The position numbers and the translations under genes are program-made. From the NCBI RefSeq assembly GCF_024814435.1, contig NZ_JANUXY010000004.1:178814-242813 (forward strand): DNA of 64,000 nt, written 5' to 3'. This stretch comes from Staphylococcus americanisciuri. GTDB taxonomy: Bacteria > Bacillota > Bacilli > Staphylococcales > Staphylococcaceae. Every line of letters starts with the position of its first letter. Position 1 is the stretch's first letter. This document shows positions 12,301 to 20,699 of the stretch, piece after piece. The notes beneath the pieces are model-generated. The model saw only the letters and a list, made by a program, of their open reading frames with translations, did not search any database and was not told the origin of the DNA.

Positions 12301-13257
12301 ATGAGTAACAAAAAGCCCTTTTTAGTTGTGATTGTTGGACCAACTGCAAGTGGTAAGACCGCATTGAGTATAGAGTTAGCCAAAGCCATTGATGGAGAAG
12401 TAATTAGTGGTGATTCAATGCAAGTCTATAGAGGGATGAATATCGGTACAGCAAAAATAACAGAGACAGAGATGGAAGGCATCCCACATCATCTTATAGA
12501 CATATTAGATCCAGACGAGTCATTTTCATCGTATGATTTTCAACAACGTGTCAAACCATTAATAGAAGACATTACAGCGCGTGGAAAAGTACCGATTATC
12601 GCTGGTGGCACAGGCTTATATATTCAATCAGTAATATATGATTACCGTTTTGATGATGAAGCGATATCTCCAGAACGTGCGCAACAAGTTCAGGAACAAA
12701 TGAACATGCTTAAAACATATACAAATGAAGAATTACATGATTATCTTGGTACATTTGATCCAGAATCACAACAAGCCATTCATCCGAATAATCGTCAAAG
12801 AGTTGAACGTGCCATTGTCTACTACTTAAAAACAAAAAAAGTTATGAGTAAACGTAAGAAAAGTACCCAGTTGACAGAAAATTATGATACATTAATAGCA
12901 GGGATAGAAATGTCGCGCGAAATATTATATCAAAGGATAAATAATCGCGTTGATATCATGTTGTCTCAAGGTTTATTGGATGAAGTGCAAGAACTTATTG
13001 AACAGGGGTATGTATCGTGTCAAAGCATGCAAGCTATCGGGTATAAGGAAATGATCCCTGTTATTACAGATGGTATGGATGTAGATGTTGCAACAGAATT
13101 ATTGAAGCAGCACTCACGTAATTATGCTAAAAGACAGATGACCTGGTTCAAAAATAAATTAAATGTTCATTGGTTAGATAGAGAGAAGATGTCACTTACT
13201 TCAATGTTATCTGAGCTCACAACCCAAATAAATAAAAGGAGAAACGAAAATGGTTGA
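12301..13257 (+). CDS. miaA: tRNA dimethylallyltransferase MiaA
   Basis: 318 residues. The N-terminal P-loop VGPTASGKTALS, the SGDSMQVYRGMNIGTAK substrate segment and the AGGTGLYIQ motif are characteristic of MiaA, which transfers dimethylallyl to A37 of tRNAs; MiaB then methylthiolates it. The ATG follows GAGGGGAACGT. The 3' end overlaps hfq by 8 bases, matching the conserved miaA-hfq pairing. Confidence 0.97.
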   Translation: MSNKKPFLVVIVGPTASGKTALSIELAKAIDGEVISGDSMQVYRGMNIGTAKITETEMEGIPHHLIDILDPDESFSSYDFQQRVKPLIEDITARGKVPIIAGGTGLYIQSVIYDYRFDDEAISPERAQQVQEQMNMLKTYTNEELHDYLGTFDPESQQAIHPNNRQRVERAIVYYLKTKKVMSKRKKSTQLTENYDTLIAGIEMSREILYQRINNRVDIMLSQGLLDEVQELIEQGYVSCQSMQAIGYKEMIPVITDGMDVDVATELLKQHSRNYAKRQMTWFKNKLNVHWLDREKMSLTSMLSELTTQINKRRNENG

Positions 13258-13456
13258 GAAAAGAAACATTCAAGATGAGTACCTTGAAACTTTAAAAAAT
13301 GAGAAGAAAGAGTTTACGGTCTTTTTGACAAATGGATTTCAATTACGCGGTACATTATATGATTATGATAAATATATGATTGATTTCTTCTCGCAAGAAC
13401 GACACCATCTAATCTATAAACATGCTATTAGTACGTTTGTAGAGGGAACACAATAG
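13250..13456 (+). CDS. hfq: RNA chaperone Hfq (short form)
   Basis: 68 residues forming an Sm fold: Sm1 region FTVFLTNGFQLRGTLYDYDKY and Sm2 region HHLIYKHAIST. Gln8 in NIQD and the YKHA motif (Lys and His lining the proximal uridine pocket) are kept. It ends nine residues after the Sm2 strand and lacks the longer tail of S. aureus Hfq (77 residues). Core residues at 44-52 (IDFFSQERH) diverge from the usual form. The gene starts inside miaA and is therefore translationally coupled. In staphylococci Hfq's role in sRNA regulation is weak or debated. Confidence 0.92.
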   Translation: MVEKRNIQDEYLETLKNEKKEFTVFLTNGFQLRGTLYDYDKYMIDFFSQERHHLIYKHAISTFVEGTQ

Positions 13457-13519
13457 GTTTGAGATGTCCGTAGTGTAAAAAAGAATTTGACAAGTAGAAA
13501 TCACTATTATAGATGTGTA

Positions 13520-13686
13520 AGGTTAAGCACACTTGAAGGTGATAAGATATGCTTGTTGGGGGATGTGCACAGTTTACTATTTGGATACACTGTCACAGAC
13601 ACTACTGATTTATTAAGCGAAAATGTATGATTAAACCATATTCGAAAAGCGCCATACTGATATTTAATCGGTATGGTGCTTTTTTG
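13520..13686 (+). ncRNA. Candidate small RNA or hfq 3' UTR ending in a strong terminator
   Basis: The 314 bases between hfq and gpx hold no sizeable gene. TTGACA (13487-13492) with a weak TAGATG (13510-13515) at 17 bp spacing could start a transcript near 13520. It would end at a 14-bp terminator stem, AAAGCGCCATACTG (13646-13659) with CGGTATGGTGCTTT (13669-13682), followed by T. A 19-codon reading frame (13549-13608, MLVGGCAQFTIWIHCHRHY) with AAGGTGAT upstream lies inside. The alternative is simply a long hfq 3' UTR, and the hairpin may also stop gpx from the other side. Confidence 0.4.
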
Positions 13687-13770
13687 AAGTGACTAATAAT
13701 GAAAGCAGTATTTTTTATCTGAAACGATGTATCGCTTCAGACGAAAAATAATATTGCTTGATAACATATT

Positions 13771-14244
13771 TTACAATAATTGTTCAATGGCATCTTTTAT
13801 TTTTTCAGGTGGTTTTTGTGGAGAATAACGATGAACAATATTGCCATTACGATCCACTAAAAATTTAGTGAAGTTCCATTTAATATTCTCACTAAATAAA
13901 CCAGATTGATGTGATTTCAAATATTTGAATAGTGGATGGGCATCTTCGCCGTTTACATCAATTTTTTCATGCATTGGGAAAGTCACACCATAGTTCAATT
14001 TACAATTCGTTTCAGCTTCTTGACCTGAACCTGGTTCTTGCTTGCCAAATTGATTGCAAGGGAAACCTAGTACCGTAAAACCTTGATTATGGTATGCTTC
14101 ATAAAGTGCTTGTAAACCACCGAATTGTGATGTAAAACCACATTCACTCGCAGTATTTACAATGAGCAATACGTCGCCTTTATATTGTGCAAGTGGATAT
14201 GTTAGGCCATCTGTCTTTGTAACTTCGATATCATATAAATGCAT
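13771..14244 (-). CDS. Glutathione peroxidase-family thiol peroxidase (BsaA/GpxA-like)
   Basis: 157 residues of thioredoxin-fold peroxidase. The catalytic cysteine is in [18 protein letters not shown], with a Gln in [12 protein letters not shown] and a Trp in [10 protein letters not shown] completing the site. The CNQFG cysteine fits the resolving residue of the non-seleno, thioredoxin-dependent type. It likely reduces peroxides in the cytosol. I chose the ATG at 14244 because AAAGGAGTGG precedes it; a longer in-frame start has none. It is divergent from hflX. Confidence 0.88.
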   Translation of the reverse strand: MHLYDIEVTKTDGLTYPLAQYKGDVLLIVNTASECGFTSQFGGLQALYEAYHNQGFTVLGFPCNQFGKQEPGSGQEAETNCKLNYGVTFPMHEKIDVNGEDAHPLFKYLKSHQSGLFSENIKWNFTKFLVDRNGNIVHRYSPQKPPEKIKDAIEQLL

Positions 14245-14352
14245 ATGAACCACTCCTTTACTAATAATATAGCACATTCATGTGTAATAGTCTTAGCGCT
14301 TACACTATGTTACAATAAAGCATACGACGCAAAAAGAACGAATGGTGATAGA

Positions 14353-15591
14353 ATGCAAAAGCAACAACCTTATTTAACACAAAAAGAATGTGAAAAGGCA
14401 GTATTAGTCGGTGTAGATCTTTATCGTTCTGACTATGACTTTGAACATACGATGTCTGAACTTGAGGCACTTGCTCATACATGTGAATTGATAGTCAAAG
14501 GAACGTTTTCACAACGAAAAAATGAGTTGGATCAACGCTTTTACGTGGGGAAAGGTAAACTGCAAGAGATAGAAGATTTTGTTACGTTTCACGAGATTGA
14601 TGTGTTAGTAACAAATGATGAGTTAACGACAGCTCAATCCAAAAACTTGAATGATAAGTTAGGAATTAAGATTATTGACCGTACGCAATTAATCTTAGAA
14701 ATCTTTGCGTTGAGGGCGAAAAGTAGAGAAGGTCAATTGCAGGTTGAATATGCACAACTGGATTATTTACTACCGCGTCTGATGGGGCATGGTAAAAGTC
14801 TCTCTCGCCTAGGTGGAGGGATTGGAACACGTGGACCAGGGGAGACGAAACTGGAAACCGATCGCCGACATATTCGTACGCGTATGACAGAAATTAAACG
14901 TAAATTAATGGAAGTTTCTGCACATCGAGAAAGATATCGTCAAAAGAGGATGCGCTATGATGTGTTTCAGATAGCTTTGGTTGGTTATACAAATGCAGGT
15001 AAATCATCATGGTTCAATACCTTAACTGATGCAGGAACTTATGAAAAAGATCAACTCTTTGCAACGTTAGATCCTAAAACACGTCAACTCATATTGAATG
15101 AAGGATTTGAAGTTGTGATTTCAGATACAGTTGGGTTTATTCAAAAATTGCCTACTACGTTGATTGAAGCATTTAAATCAACGCTAGAAGAAGCAAAGCA
15201 GGCAGACTTATTGTTACATGTTGTTGATACGAGTCATAAAGATTATCGGACACAGTATGATACTGTCAATACATTGATTAAAACCTTAGAAATGGACAAT
15301 ATTCCACAAATTGTAGTGTTTAACAAGCGAGACTTGCATAGCGGCGAAATGCCCGTGACACCTAAGCCAATGGTCTTTGTGTCAGCCAAAGAGAAAGGTG
15401 ATATCGAAAAGGTTAAAAAGCTGCTTATCGCACAAATGAAGCAACAGATGATTTATTACAGAACAGAAGTGCCGAGTGTCGAAGCAGATAGATTGTATGA
15501 ATTGAAACAGCATACTTTGGTGACACGCCTAGATTTTGACGAGGCGACTGAACAATATATTGTTGAAGGATACAAAAAACATAGAAAGTAG
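14353..15591 (+). CDS. hflX: GTPase HflX
   Basis: 412 residues from the ATG at 14353, which has GGTGAT upstream; this length matches staphylococcal HflX. The N-terminal nucleotide-binding-like HflX domain (residues about 1-190) ends with the glycine-rich RLGGGIGTRGPGETKLE. The G domain follows: G1 GYTNAGKSS, G3 DTVGF, G4 NKRD. HflX splits or rescues stalled and hibernating 70S ribosomes. ynbB begins 8 bases after its stop, suggesting co-transcription. Confidence 0.95.
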   Translation: MQKQQPYLTQKECEKAVLVGVDLYRSDYDFEHTMSELEALAHTCELIVKGTFSQRKNELDQRFYVGKGKLQEIEDFVTFHEIDVLVTNDELTTAQSKNLNDKLGIKIIDRTQLILEIFALRAKSREGQLQVEYAQLDYLLPRLMGHGKSLSRLGGGIGTRGPGETKLETDRRHIRTRMTEIKRKLMEVSAHRERYRQKRMRYDVFQIALVGYTNAGKSSWFNTLTDAGTYEKDQLFATLDPKTRQLILNEGFEVVISDTVGFIQKLPTTLIEAFKSTLEEAKQADLLLHVVDTSHKDYRTQYDTVNTLIKTLEMDNIPQIVVFNKRDLHSGEMPVTPKPMVFVSAKEKGDIEKVKKLLIAQMKQQMIYYRTEVPSVEADRLYELKQHTLVTRLDFDEATEQYIVEGYKKHRK

Positions 15592-15598
15592 CGGAAAC

Positions 15599-16843
15599 AT
15601 GAACGATTTAACAGAAATAATTGAACAAGTAGAACAAACAATCGCACCTTTTTTTAAAGAAATAGAAAAACGTGCTTATGAAAATCAAGCGAAAGTATTG
15701 GATGCATTCCATAAAGTAAAGGTTTCTGAATCTGACTTACAAGGGACAACAGGTTATGGTTATGACGACTTTGGAAGAGATCATTTGGAAGCGGTTTATG
15801 CTGAGACATTCAAAGCAGAAGATGCACTGGTTAGACCTCAGATTATTTCAGGAACGCATGCCATAACTATCGCGTTACAAAGCTTATTGAAGCCGGGCGA
15901 TGAGCTTATGTATATCACTGGTAGTCCATATGACACATTATTAGAAGTAATCGGTGTGAATGGCACAGGTATTGAAAGTTTGAAAGAATATGGTGTTAAC
16001 TATCGAGAAGTATCGTTAAAAGCTGGAGCCATCGATATTGACAACGTTATAGCAGCAATAAATAATAAGACGAAAGTGATTGCGATTCAACGTTCAAAAG
16101 GATACGATCAACGTCCATCTATAACAATTGATGAGATCGAACAAGCCATACAGCGCATCAAAGCAGTACATCCGGAAATCATTGTCTTTGTCGATAATTG
16201 TTATGGGGAATTTGTTGAAACACGAGAGCCTATAGAAGTAGGTGCGGATGTTATCGCAGGTTCATTAATTAAAAATCCGGGTGGTGGTCTGGCAAAGATT
16301 GGTGGCTACATTGCTGGACGTAAAGACTTGATTGAACGTTGTGGTTATCGTCTAACCGCACCTGGTATCGGGAAGGAAGCGGGCGCCTCTTTAAGTGCTT
16401 TGCATGAGATGTATCAAGGCTTCTTCCTGAGTCCACATGTAGTGAGTCAGAGTTTGAAAGGGGCATTATTTACGAGTTTGTTACTGGAAAAATGTCATAT
16501 GCAAACGACACCGAGCTATGATGCAATGCGCACAGACTTGATTCAAACGGTATCATTTGATAATGCTGAACAAATGGTCAAATTTTGCCAAAGCATTCAA
16601 CACGCATCACCAATTAATGCGCATTTTAGTCCTGAACCGAGCTATATGCCTGGATATGAAGACGATGTAATTATGGCAGCAGGTACATTTGTACAAGGCG
16701 CGTCAATTGAGCTTTCAGCAGATGGCCCAATTCGTGCCCCATATGAAGTCTATGTACAAGGTGGCTTGACGTATGAACATGTTAAAATAGCTGTAACACG
16801 TGCAGTAGAGGATATGATTAATGAAGGATTGATTAAGCTATAA
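15599..16843 (+). CDS. ynbB: YnbB-type PLP-dependent enzyme (methionine gamma-lyase/aluminum resistance family)
   Basis: 414 residues of the fold-type I PLP family annotated variously as methionine gamma-lyase-like or aluminium resistance protein. RPQIISGTHAI precedes a glycine-rich cofactor region; VDNCYGEFVE holds the aspartate that contacts the PLP ring nitrogen, and AGSLIKNPGGGLA contains the likely Schiff-base lysine. The physiological reaction is not established. It sits directly after hflX, as in other Firmicutes where ynbB lies near glnR-glnA. Confidence 0.85.
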   Translation: MNDLTEIIEQVEQTIAPFFKEIEKRAYENQAKVLDAFHKVKVSESDLQGTTGYGYDDFGRDHLEAVYAETFKAEDALVRPQIISGTHAITIALQSLLKPGDELMYITGSPYDTLLEVIGVNGTGIESLKEYGVNYREVSLKAGAIDIDNVIAAINNKTKVIAIQRSKGYDQRPSITIDEIEQAIQRIKAVHPEIIVFVDNCYGEFVETREPIEVGADVIAGSLIKNPGGGLAKIGGYIAGRKDLIERCGYRLTAPGIGKEAGASLSALHEMYQGFFLSPHVVSQSLKGALFTSLLLEKCHMQTTPSYDAMRTDLIQTVSFDNAEQMVKFCQSIQHASPINAHFSPEPSYMPGYEDDVIMAAGTFVQGASIELSADGPIRAPYEVYVQGGLTYEHVKIAVTRAVEDMINEGLIKL

Positions 16844-16851
16844 GGACATAA

Positions 16852-16890
16852 AAACACCCCCATCTTTTTACGGAGAGGGGGTGTTTATGT
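16852..16890. terminator. Bidirectional terminator between ynbB and the CRISPR array
   Basis: AAACACCCCC (16852-16861) pairs perfectly with GGGGGTGTTT (16877-16886). Plus-strand transcripts from ynbB meet a short T stretch. On the minus strand the hairpin is followed by five T, so it would also end the leftward CRISPR transcript. The right arm overlaps the degenerate terminal repeat. Confidence 0.8.
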
Positions 16891-17045
16891 TGGAGAATTA
16901 CAGAGTACTAAAACACAAATATGCAGTAAATGGCAATCAAAACGTATCACTTATACCAAAAATTACAGAGTACTAAAACCACTGATAGCCATAATATCCA
17001 TCCACATCGGTATCACTTATACCAAAAATTACAGAGTACTAAAAC
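16879..17045 (-). CRISPR. Minimal type II CRISPR array: two perfect repeats, one degenerate terminal repeat, two spacers
   Basis: Two identical 36-base repeats lie at 16944-16979 and 17010-17045. A third unit at 16879-16914 keeps only the half AATTACAGAGTACTAAAAC. Read on the minus strand, repeats begin GTTTTAGTACTCTG, the repeat start known for Staphylococcus Cas9 (type II-A) systems, and end with GGTATAAGTGATAC. The decayed unit is then the last one, as is usual for terminal repeats. Spacers are 16980-17009 (30 bases) and 16915-16943 (29 bases). The leader should lie to the right. No cas gene or tracrRNA is in the window, so the array is orphan here; the genes could be elsewhere. Confidence 0.85.
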
Positions 17046-17430
17046 CTCTAGCAACATTATATAACAAGATTTTTGATTTTGCACCAAACAATAAATGCTA
17101 AATCACAGTTTTAATCAGTTATCATTTTTCTTTGTAGCCATAAAAACAATGAGAGGCTATTGCAAATAGAAAGTGGTTTGAAAGCATCAGCAGCTCAGTA
17201 TTTTGATAACTATTTGTTTTGTCTCTGTTGCTAATTGAAACCGAGTAGGTAGAAAAAGGGATGATACTACCTTAATATCAGCATTATTTCAAAATACTCA
17301 ATATCTTTTTATTCGACACGAGTGTAATTGCATAAAAAAGAATTATCATAGTCGTTTTATATTGGGAATTAAGTACTGATATGCTAATTTCATAATGCTT
17401 GTATAATGATTATCAAGTATTAGCTTTTTT
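17046..17430. other. Gene-free interval between CRISPR array and glnR promoter
   Basis: About 385 AT-rich bases without a plausible gene on either strand. Next to the array (minus-strand orientation) the sequence ends GCTAGAG before the first repeat, resembling the GAG-ending leader-anchor sequences of type II-A arrays, so the first 100 bases or so are the likely leader. I looked for an anti-repeat or tracrRNA-like hairpins and a csn2/cas2 remnant and saw none. Confidence 0.55.
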
Positions 17431-17439
17431 AAAGTTATA

Positions 17440-17490
17440 TGTCAGGTTTTCTGACATATTTTTGAAATGAATAAAATTATGTGCTAATGT
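17440..17490 (+). promoter_or_regulatory. glnRA promoter with perfect GlnR box
   Basis: TGTCAGGTTTTCTGACA (17440-17456) fits the GlnR/TnrA consensus TGTNA-N7-TNACA exactly. Just downstream are TTGAAA (17462-17467) and an extended -10, TGCTAATGT (17482-17490), with 17 bp spacing. GlnR, activated by feedback-inhibited glutamine synthetase when nitrogen is abundant, would bind here and repress its own operon. A second GlnR box, as in Bacillus, was not seen. Confidence 0.9.
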
Positions 17491-17524
17491 AAGGACAAGT
17501 TCAATTATTCAAGGAGATGCGTAG

Positions 17525-17893
17525 ATGAGCAATGATACAATTCGGCGTAATATGCCAGTATTTCCGATGAGTGTTGTTAGTAAGTTAACGGAATTATCAC
17601 CTAGACAGATTCGTTACTATGAGACACATGAACTAATTAAACCCTTTCGTACTGAAGGCAAGAAACGCTTATTTTCTTTAAATGATTTAGAGACACTACT
17701 TTCTATCAAGCATTTATTAGAAAAGGGCTTCAATATGAAAGGTATTAAACAAATTATGTTAGTAGAAGAAAGCAGTACATTAAATGATGAAGAAGAGCGT
17801 TTAAGAAAACAAATGATTGTGGATACAATGCAGAAACCACAACGAGAATCTATCCCACTCAATCGTGGAGACTTATCGCGCTTTTTTAAATAA
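17525..17893 (+). CDS. glnR: Nitrogen repressor GlnR (MerR family)
   Basis: 122 residues. The N-terminal winged-helix MerR domain includes [20 protein letters not shown] and the wing [10 protein letters not shown]. The short C-terminal tail is the segment that interacts with glutamine synthetase in this family. The ATG follows AAGGAGATGCGTAG. It is first in the glnRA operon, 23 bases before glnA, and is probably autoregulated through the box at 17440. Confidence 0.95.
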   Translation: MSNDTIRRNMPVFPMSVVSKLTELSPRQIRYYETHELIKPFRTEGKKRLFSLNDLETLLSIKHLLEKGFNMKGIKQIMLVEESSTLNDEEERLRKQMIVDTMQKPQRESIPLNRGDLSRFFK

Positions 17894-17916
17894 TTCATAC
17901 TGGGGGATTTAATGCA

Positions 17917-19257
17917 ATGTTAGAGCAAAAGTTTACTAAGGATGATATTAGAAAGTTTGCTGAGGATCAAGATGTTCGTTATTTACGTTTGCAATTTACG
18001 GACATTTTAGGAACAATTAAGAACGTTGAAGTACCTATAAGTCAACTTGAAAAAGTTTTAGACAATGAAATGATGTTTGATGGTTCATCAATTGAAGGAT
18101 TTGTTCGTATTGAAGAGTCAGATATGTACTTACATCCAGATTTAGACACATGGGTAATTTTTCCTTGGACAGCAGGTAAAGGCAAAGTTGCACGCTTAAT
18201 TTGTGACGTATATACAACTGATGGCGAGCCATTTTCTGGTGACCCACGAAGCAACTTAAAACGTGTCTTAAAGGAAATGGAGGCATTAGGTTTTACAAGC
18301 TTTAACTTAGGACCTGAACCAGAATTCTTCTTGTTTAAATTAGATGAAAAAGGCGAACCAACGATGGAATTGAATGACCATGGTGGCTACTTCGATTTAG
18401 CACCAACAGACTTAGGTGAAAATTGTCGTCGTGATATTGTACTTGAACTTGAGGATATGGGCTTTGACATTGAAGCATCTCACCATGAAGTTGCACCAGG
18501 TCAACATGAAATCGACTTTAAATATGCAGATGCCATCACAGCATGTGATAACATCCAAACTTTCAAACTCGTAGTTAAAACGATTGCGCGTAAGCATAAT
18601 CTCCATGCGACGTTTATGCCAAAACCTTTATTCGGTGTGAACGGTAGTGGTATGCACTTTAACGTCTCATTATTCAAAGGTAAAGAAAATGCCTTTTATG
18701 ATGAAAATAGCGATATGCAGTTAACGAAAGATGCGTATCACTTTATTGCTGGTTGTATGAAAAATGCACGTGGGTACACAGCAGTTTGTAATCCATTAGT
18801 TAACTCATACAAACGTTTAGTGCCTGGTTATGAAGCACCAAGTTATATTGCATGGAGTGGCAAAAACCGTTCTCCGCTTGTTCGTGTTCCTACTTCACGT
18901 GGCTTGTCAACACGTATTGAGATTCGATCAGTAGACCCAGCTGCGAATCCTTACATGGCACTTGCGGTTATTTTACAAGCTGGTTTAGATGGTATTAAGA
19001 ATAAATTAGAAGTACCAAAGCCAGTGAACCAAAATATTTATGAAATGACACGTGAAGAACGTGAGGCTGTAGGCATTCAAGACTTACCATCAACACTTTA
19101 CACGGCATTAAAAGCAATGCGTGAAAATGAAGTTGTAAAAGATGCACTTGGCGAACACATTTATAATCAATTTATTAATTCAAAATCAATTGAGTGGGAT
19201 TATTACCGTACGCAGGTTTCTAAATGGGAAATCGAGCAATACATGAAACAATATTAA
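17917..19257 (+). CDS. glnA: Glutamine synthetase type I GlnA
   Basis: 446 residues, the size of the Firmicutes GSI-alpha type. Beta-grasp signature [12 protein letters not shown]-binding [14 protein letters not shown] and the catalytic segment [26 protein letters not shown] are all present. It lacks the adenylylation-loop tyrosine context of proteobacterial enzymes and is regulated by feedback and GlnR. It makes glutamine from glutamate and ammonia with ATP. The gene is intact although the prophage lies only about 55 bases downstream. Confidence 0.98.
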   Translation: MLEQKFTKDDIRKFAEDQDVRYLRLQFTDILGTIKNVEVPISQLEKVLDNEMMFDGSSIEGFVRIEESDMYLHPDLDTWVIFPWTAGKGKVARLICDVYTTDGEPFSGDPRSNLKRVLKEMEALGFTSFNLGPEPEFFLFKLDEKGEPTMELNDHGGYFDLAPTDLGENCRRDIVLELEDMGFDIEASHHEVAPGQHEIDFKYADAITACDNIQTFKLVVKTIARKHNLHATFMPKPLFGVNGSGMHFNVSLFKGKENAFYDENSDMQLTKDAYHFIAGCMKNARGYTAVCNPLVNSYKRLVPGYEAPSYIAWSGKNRSPLVRVPTSRGLSTRIEIRSVDPAANPYMALAVILQAGLDGIKNKLEVPKPVNQNIYEMTREEREAVGIQDLPSTLYTALKAMRENEVVKDALGEHIYNQFINSKSIEWDYYRTQVSKWEIEQYMKQY

Positions 19258-19264
19258 TCATTAG

Positions 19265-19297
19265 AACCCTTGAGGCTATTGGTCTTGAGGGTTTTTG
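19265..19297 (+). terminator. Intrinsic terminator of glnRA
   Basis: AACCCTTGAGGC (19265-19276) pairs with GTCTTGAGGGTT (19282-19293) over 12 positions, three of them G-U, with a five-base loop and a T run. It is intact and isolates glnA from the prophage. Confidence 0.88.
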
Positions 19298-19312
19298 TAG
19301 TTTAACATTTTT

Positions 19313-19357
19313 GCACCCACCATATCTAAAAATATTTTTTGGGTGCGAAATGGGTGC
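19313..19357. repeat. Left-end GGGTGC repeat array (putative integrase arm sites, attL)
   Basis: GCACCCA (19313-19319), then after exactly 20 bases TGGGTGC (19340-19346), then after 4 bases TGGGTGC (19351-19357). The same order and 20-base gap occur at the other prophage end. They lie just beyond the 3' end of the integrase gene. I infer binding sites for the arm-binding domain of the integrase. Confidence 0.65.
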
Positions 19358-19364
19358 AAAGGTA

Positions 19365-20492
19365 TTAAAAAATTTTTCTTTCATTAATAAATTTCTCAAA
19401 ATCATCTTTGGCTTTTTGATTCATTTGTTCGGTAACGTGACTGTATACTTGCTCTGTCACAGCCATTGTTTTATGTCCTAGACGCTCTTGAATAACTTTC
19501 ATTGGGACGTCACTTTCTAGCAACAGCGTTGCATGTGTATGTCTTAATTTGTGAATGCTCAATGCGTTTTCTTTACCAAGTAGCTTGCCGGTTATTTGTT
19601 TCATAGTATTATGAGTAGTGCTTCTTGGAATAGGGTTACCGACTTCATTACAAAACATAAAGTCATATTCAGAATTATATATATCTTCATTTACTATGCG
19701 ATTAGCATTCTGCAGATATTTAAGTTTTGTAAGTTCTTTAGCTAAATCATCAGTTATATAGATGATTCTATTTTCTTTGTTTTTGGTTGGGTTCCATTTT
19801 TTATTCTTTTGATCGTATGATTTTGTGATAGATAAGGTTTTATCTTTGCTATTGTAATCTGACCACAAAAGGGCGTTGGCTTCACCAACACGAATACCAG
19901 TCTCTATCATGGTTCTGAACATATAGTATTGATGAATGTCTCGTTTTTTAACCATTTCTAAAAAAGGCTTGATTTTATCTTTAGGTAAATATTGTGCTTT
20001 TTGTGGCTCCTTTAAATCTTTATGTTTTAACTCCACACCATCGCATGGATTGAAATGAATGAGCCTATCGTATACAGCACGTTGCAAGGCACGTTTTAAA
20101 AATGAATGTGACTTTTTTATAGTTGATTTACTATATCCCTTATCAATTAAGTCGTTAATAAATTGTTGGTGTTTTGATGGTGTGATCGATTTGATTGAAA
20201 TGTTCCCATAAAATTTTAGTAAACGCTTTTTTGAAAACTTTTCAATCTCAATTGTGCTGTCACTCAACTTGTCATTTCGCCATGTTTCTACATAATAATT
20301 CAACCAGTCATTCAGCAAGTAATCTTTAGTTTCTCGCATGCCTTTGTTCATTGAATTTTCAACTTCGATTGCAGCACGTTTTGCTTCTGCTTTTGTATTA
20401 AAACCAGACTTAGATATAGAACGTCTAATACCTTTATCGTCTTTATAAAATATGCGGTATCGCCATTTTTTACCTCTTTTTTCAAGTTGCAT
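19365..20492 (-). CDS. int: Tyrosine recombinase (phage integrase)
   Basis: 375 residues. The N-terminal 50 residues (EKRGKKWRYRIFYKDDKG) form an AP2-like arm-DNA-binding domain, followed by a SAM-like core-binding domain (about 55-155). The catalytic domain has Arg201 (TGIRVGEAN), His314 and Arg317 (HKLRHTHA), His340 (LGHKTMA) and Tyr350 (QVYSHVT), a full active site. It integrates and excises the phage. It points toward the left end of the prophage, next to the presumed arm sites. A LexA-like box lies just ahead of its ribosome site AAAGGAAGTGG. Confidence 0.96.
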   Translation of the reverse strand: MQLEKRGKKWRYRIFYKDDKGIRRSISKSGFNTKAEAKRAAIEVENSMNKGMRETKDYLLNDWLNYYVETWRNDKLSDSTIEIEKFSKKRLLKFYGNISIKSITPSKHQQFINDLIDKGYSKSTIKKSHSFLKRALQRAVYDRLIHFNPCDGVELKHKDLKEPQKAQYLPKDKIKPFLEMVKKRDIHQYYMFRTMIETGIRVGEANALLWSDYNSKDKTLSITKSYDQKNKKWNPTKNKENRIIYITDDLAKELTKLKYLQNANRIVNEDIYNSEYDFMFCNEVGNPIPRSTTHNTMKQITGKLLGKENALSIHKLRHTHATLLLESDVPMKVIQERLGHKTMAVTEQVYSHVTEQMNQKAKDDFEKFINERKIF

Positions 20493-20511
20493 GATATTCC
20501 ACTTCCTTTTA

Positions 20512-20525
20512 AGAACGTATGTTCT
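20512..20525 (-). promoter_or_regulatory. LexA-like SOS box upstream of int
   Basis: AGAACGTATGTTCT has the Gram-positive LexA core GAAC-RNRY-GTTC (consensus CGAACRNRYGTTYC) and is palindromic; only the outermost bases differ. It lies about 20 bases upstream of the int start. LexA bound here could restrain integrase/excision until DNA damage. Confidence 0.6.
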
Positions 20526-20610
20526 GTTTGTTTGTAAAAAATATATAGGGTAGGCGGGCTACCCAGTATATTTAGTTGAATTAAACTAAAATATGATTTA
20601 CAATGACATT

Positions 20611-20699
20611 AAGATAACTTGAGAAGGATTAGCTCTGGGTCCCCGAATGGGGGTAGGCGTAAGCTGAGAATTCCTATGACCCTGGGGTTATCTTTTTTT
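20611..20699 (+). ncRNA. Candidate structured small RNA between int and the lysogeny operon
   Basis: A promoter TTGAAT (20576-20581), 17 bp, TACAAT (20599-20604) would start a transcript near 20611. Its first bases AAGATAAC (20611-20618) pair with its last, GTTATCTT (20687-20694), followed by more T, so the ends close into a terminator. Inside, GGGTC (20637-20641) pairs with GACCC (20678-20682), and the order of inner helices includes CCCC/GGGG around a GAAT loop (20641-20652) and TAGG/CCTA (20654/20673) with a GTAA tetraloop. It runs opposite to both flanking genes. I do not recognise the family. Confidence 0.6.

Noticed and set aside
14290..14330. cre site between gpx and hflX
   Set aside because: GCGCTTACA resembles half of a cre, but the left half does not fit.
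16896..16943. First degenerate repeat read as a tracrRNA anti-repeat
   Set aside because: It lacks the bulge and the following hairpins, and its order fits a trailer-end decayed repeat.
17046..17430. tracrRNA or cas remnant beside the CRISPR array
   Set aside because: No anti-repeat, no Staphylococcus tracr-type hairpins and no plausible reading frame on either strand.
17917..19257. Prophage insertion within the glnA 3' end
   Set aside because: glnA and its terminator are intact, and no duplicate of its 3' end is seen at the right prophage boundary.
19311..19320. TTGCACCCAC as the proven att core
   Set aside because: It is shared with 63850-63859, but only 10 bases long and part of the repeated GCACCCA arrays, so it cannot be told apart from arm sites.
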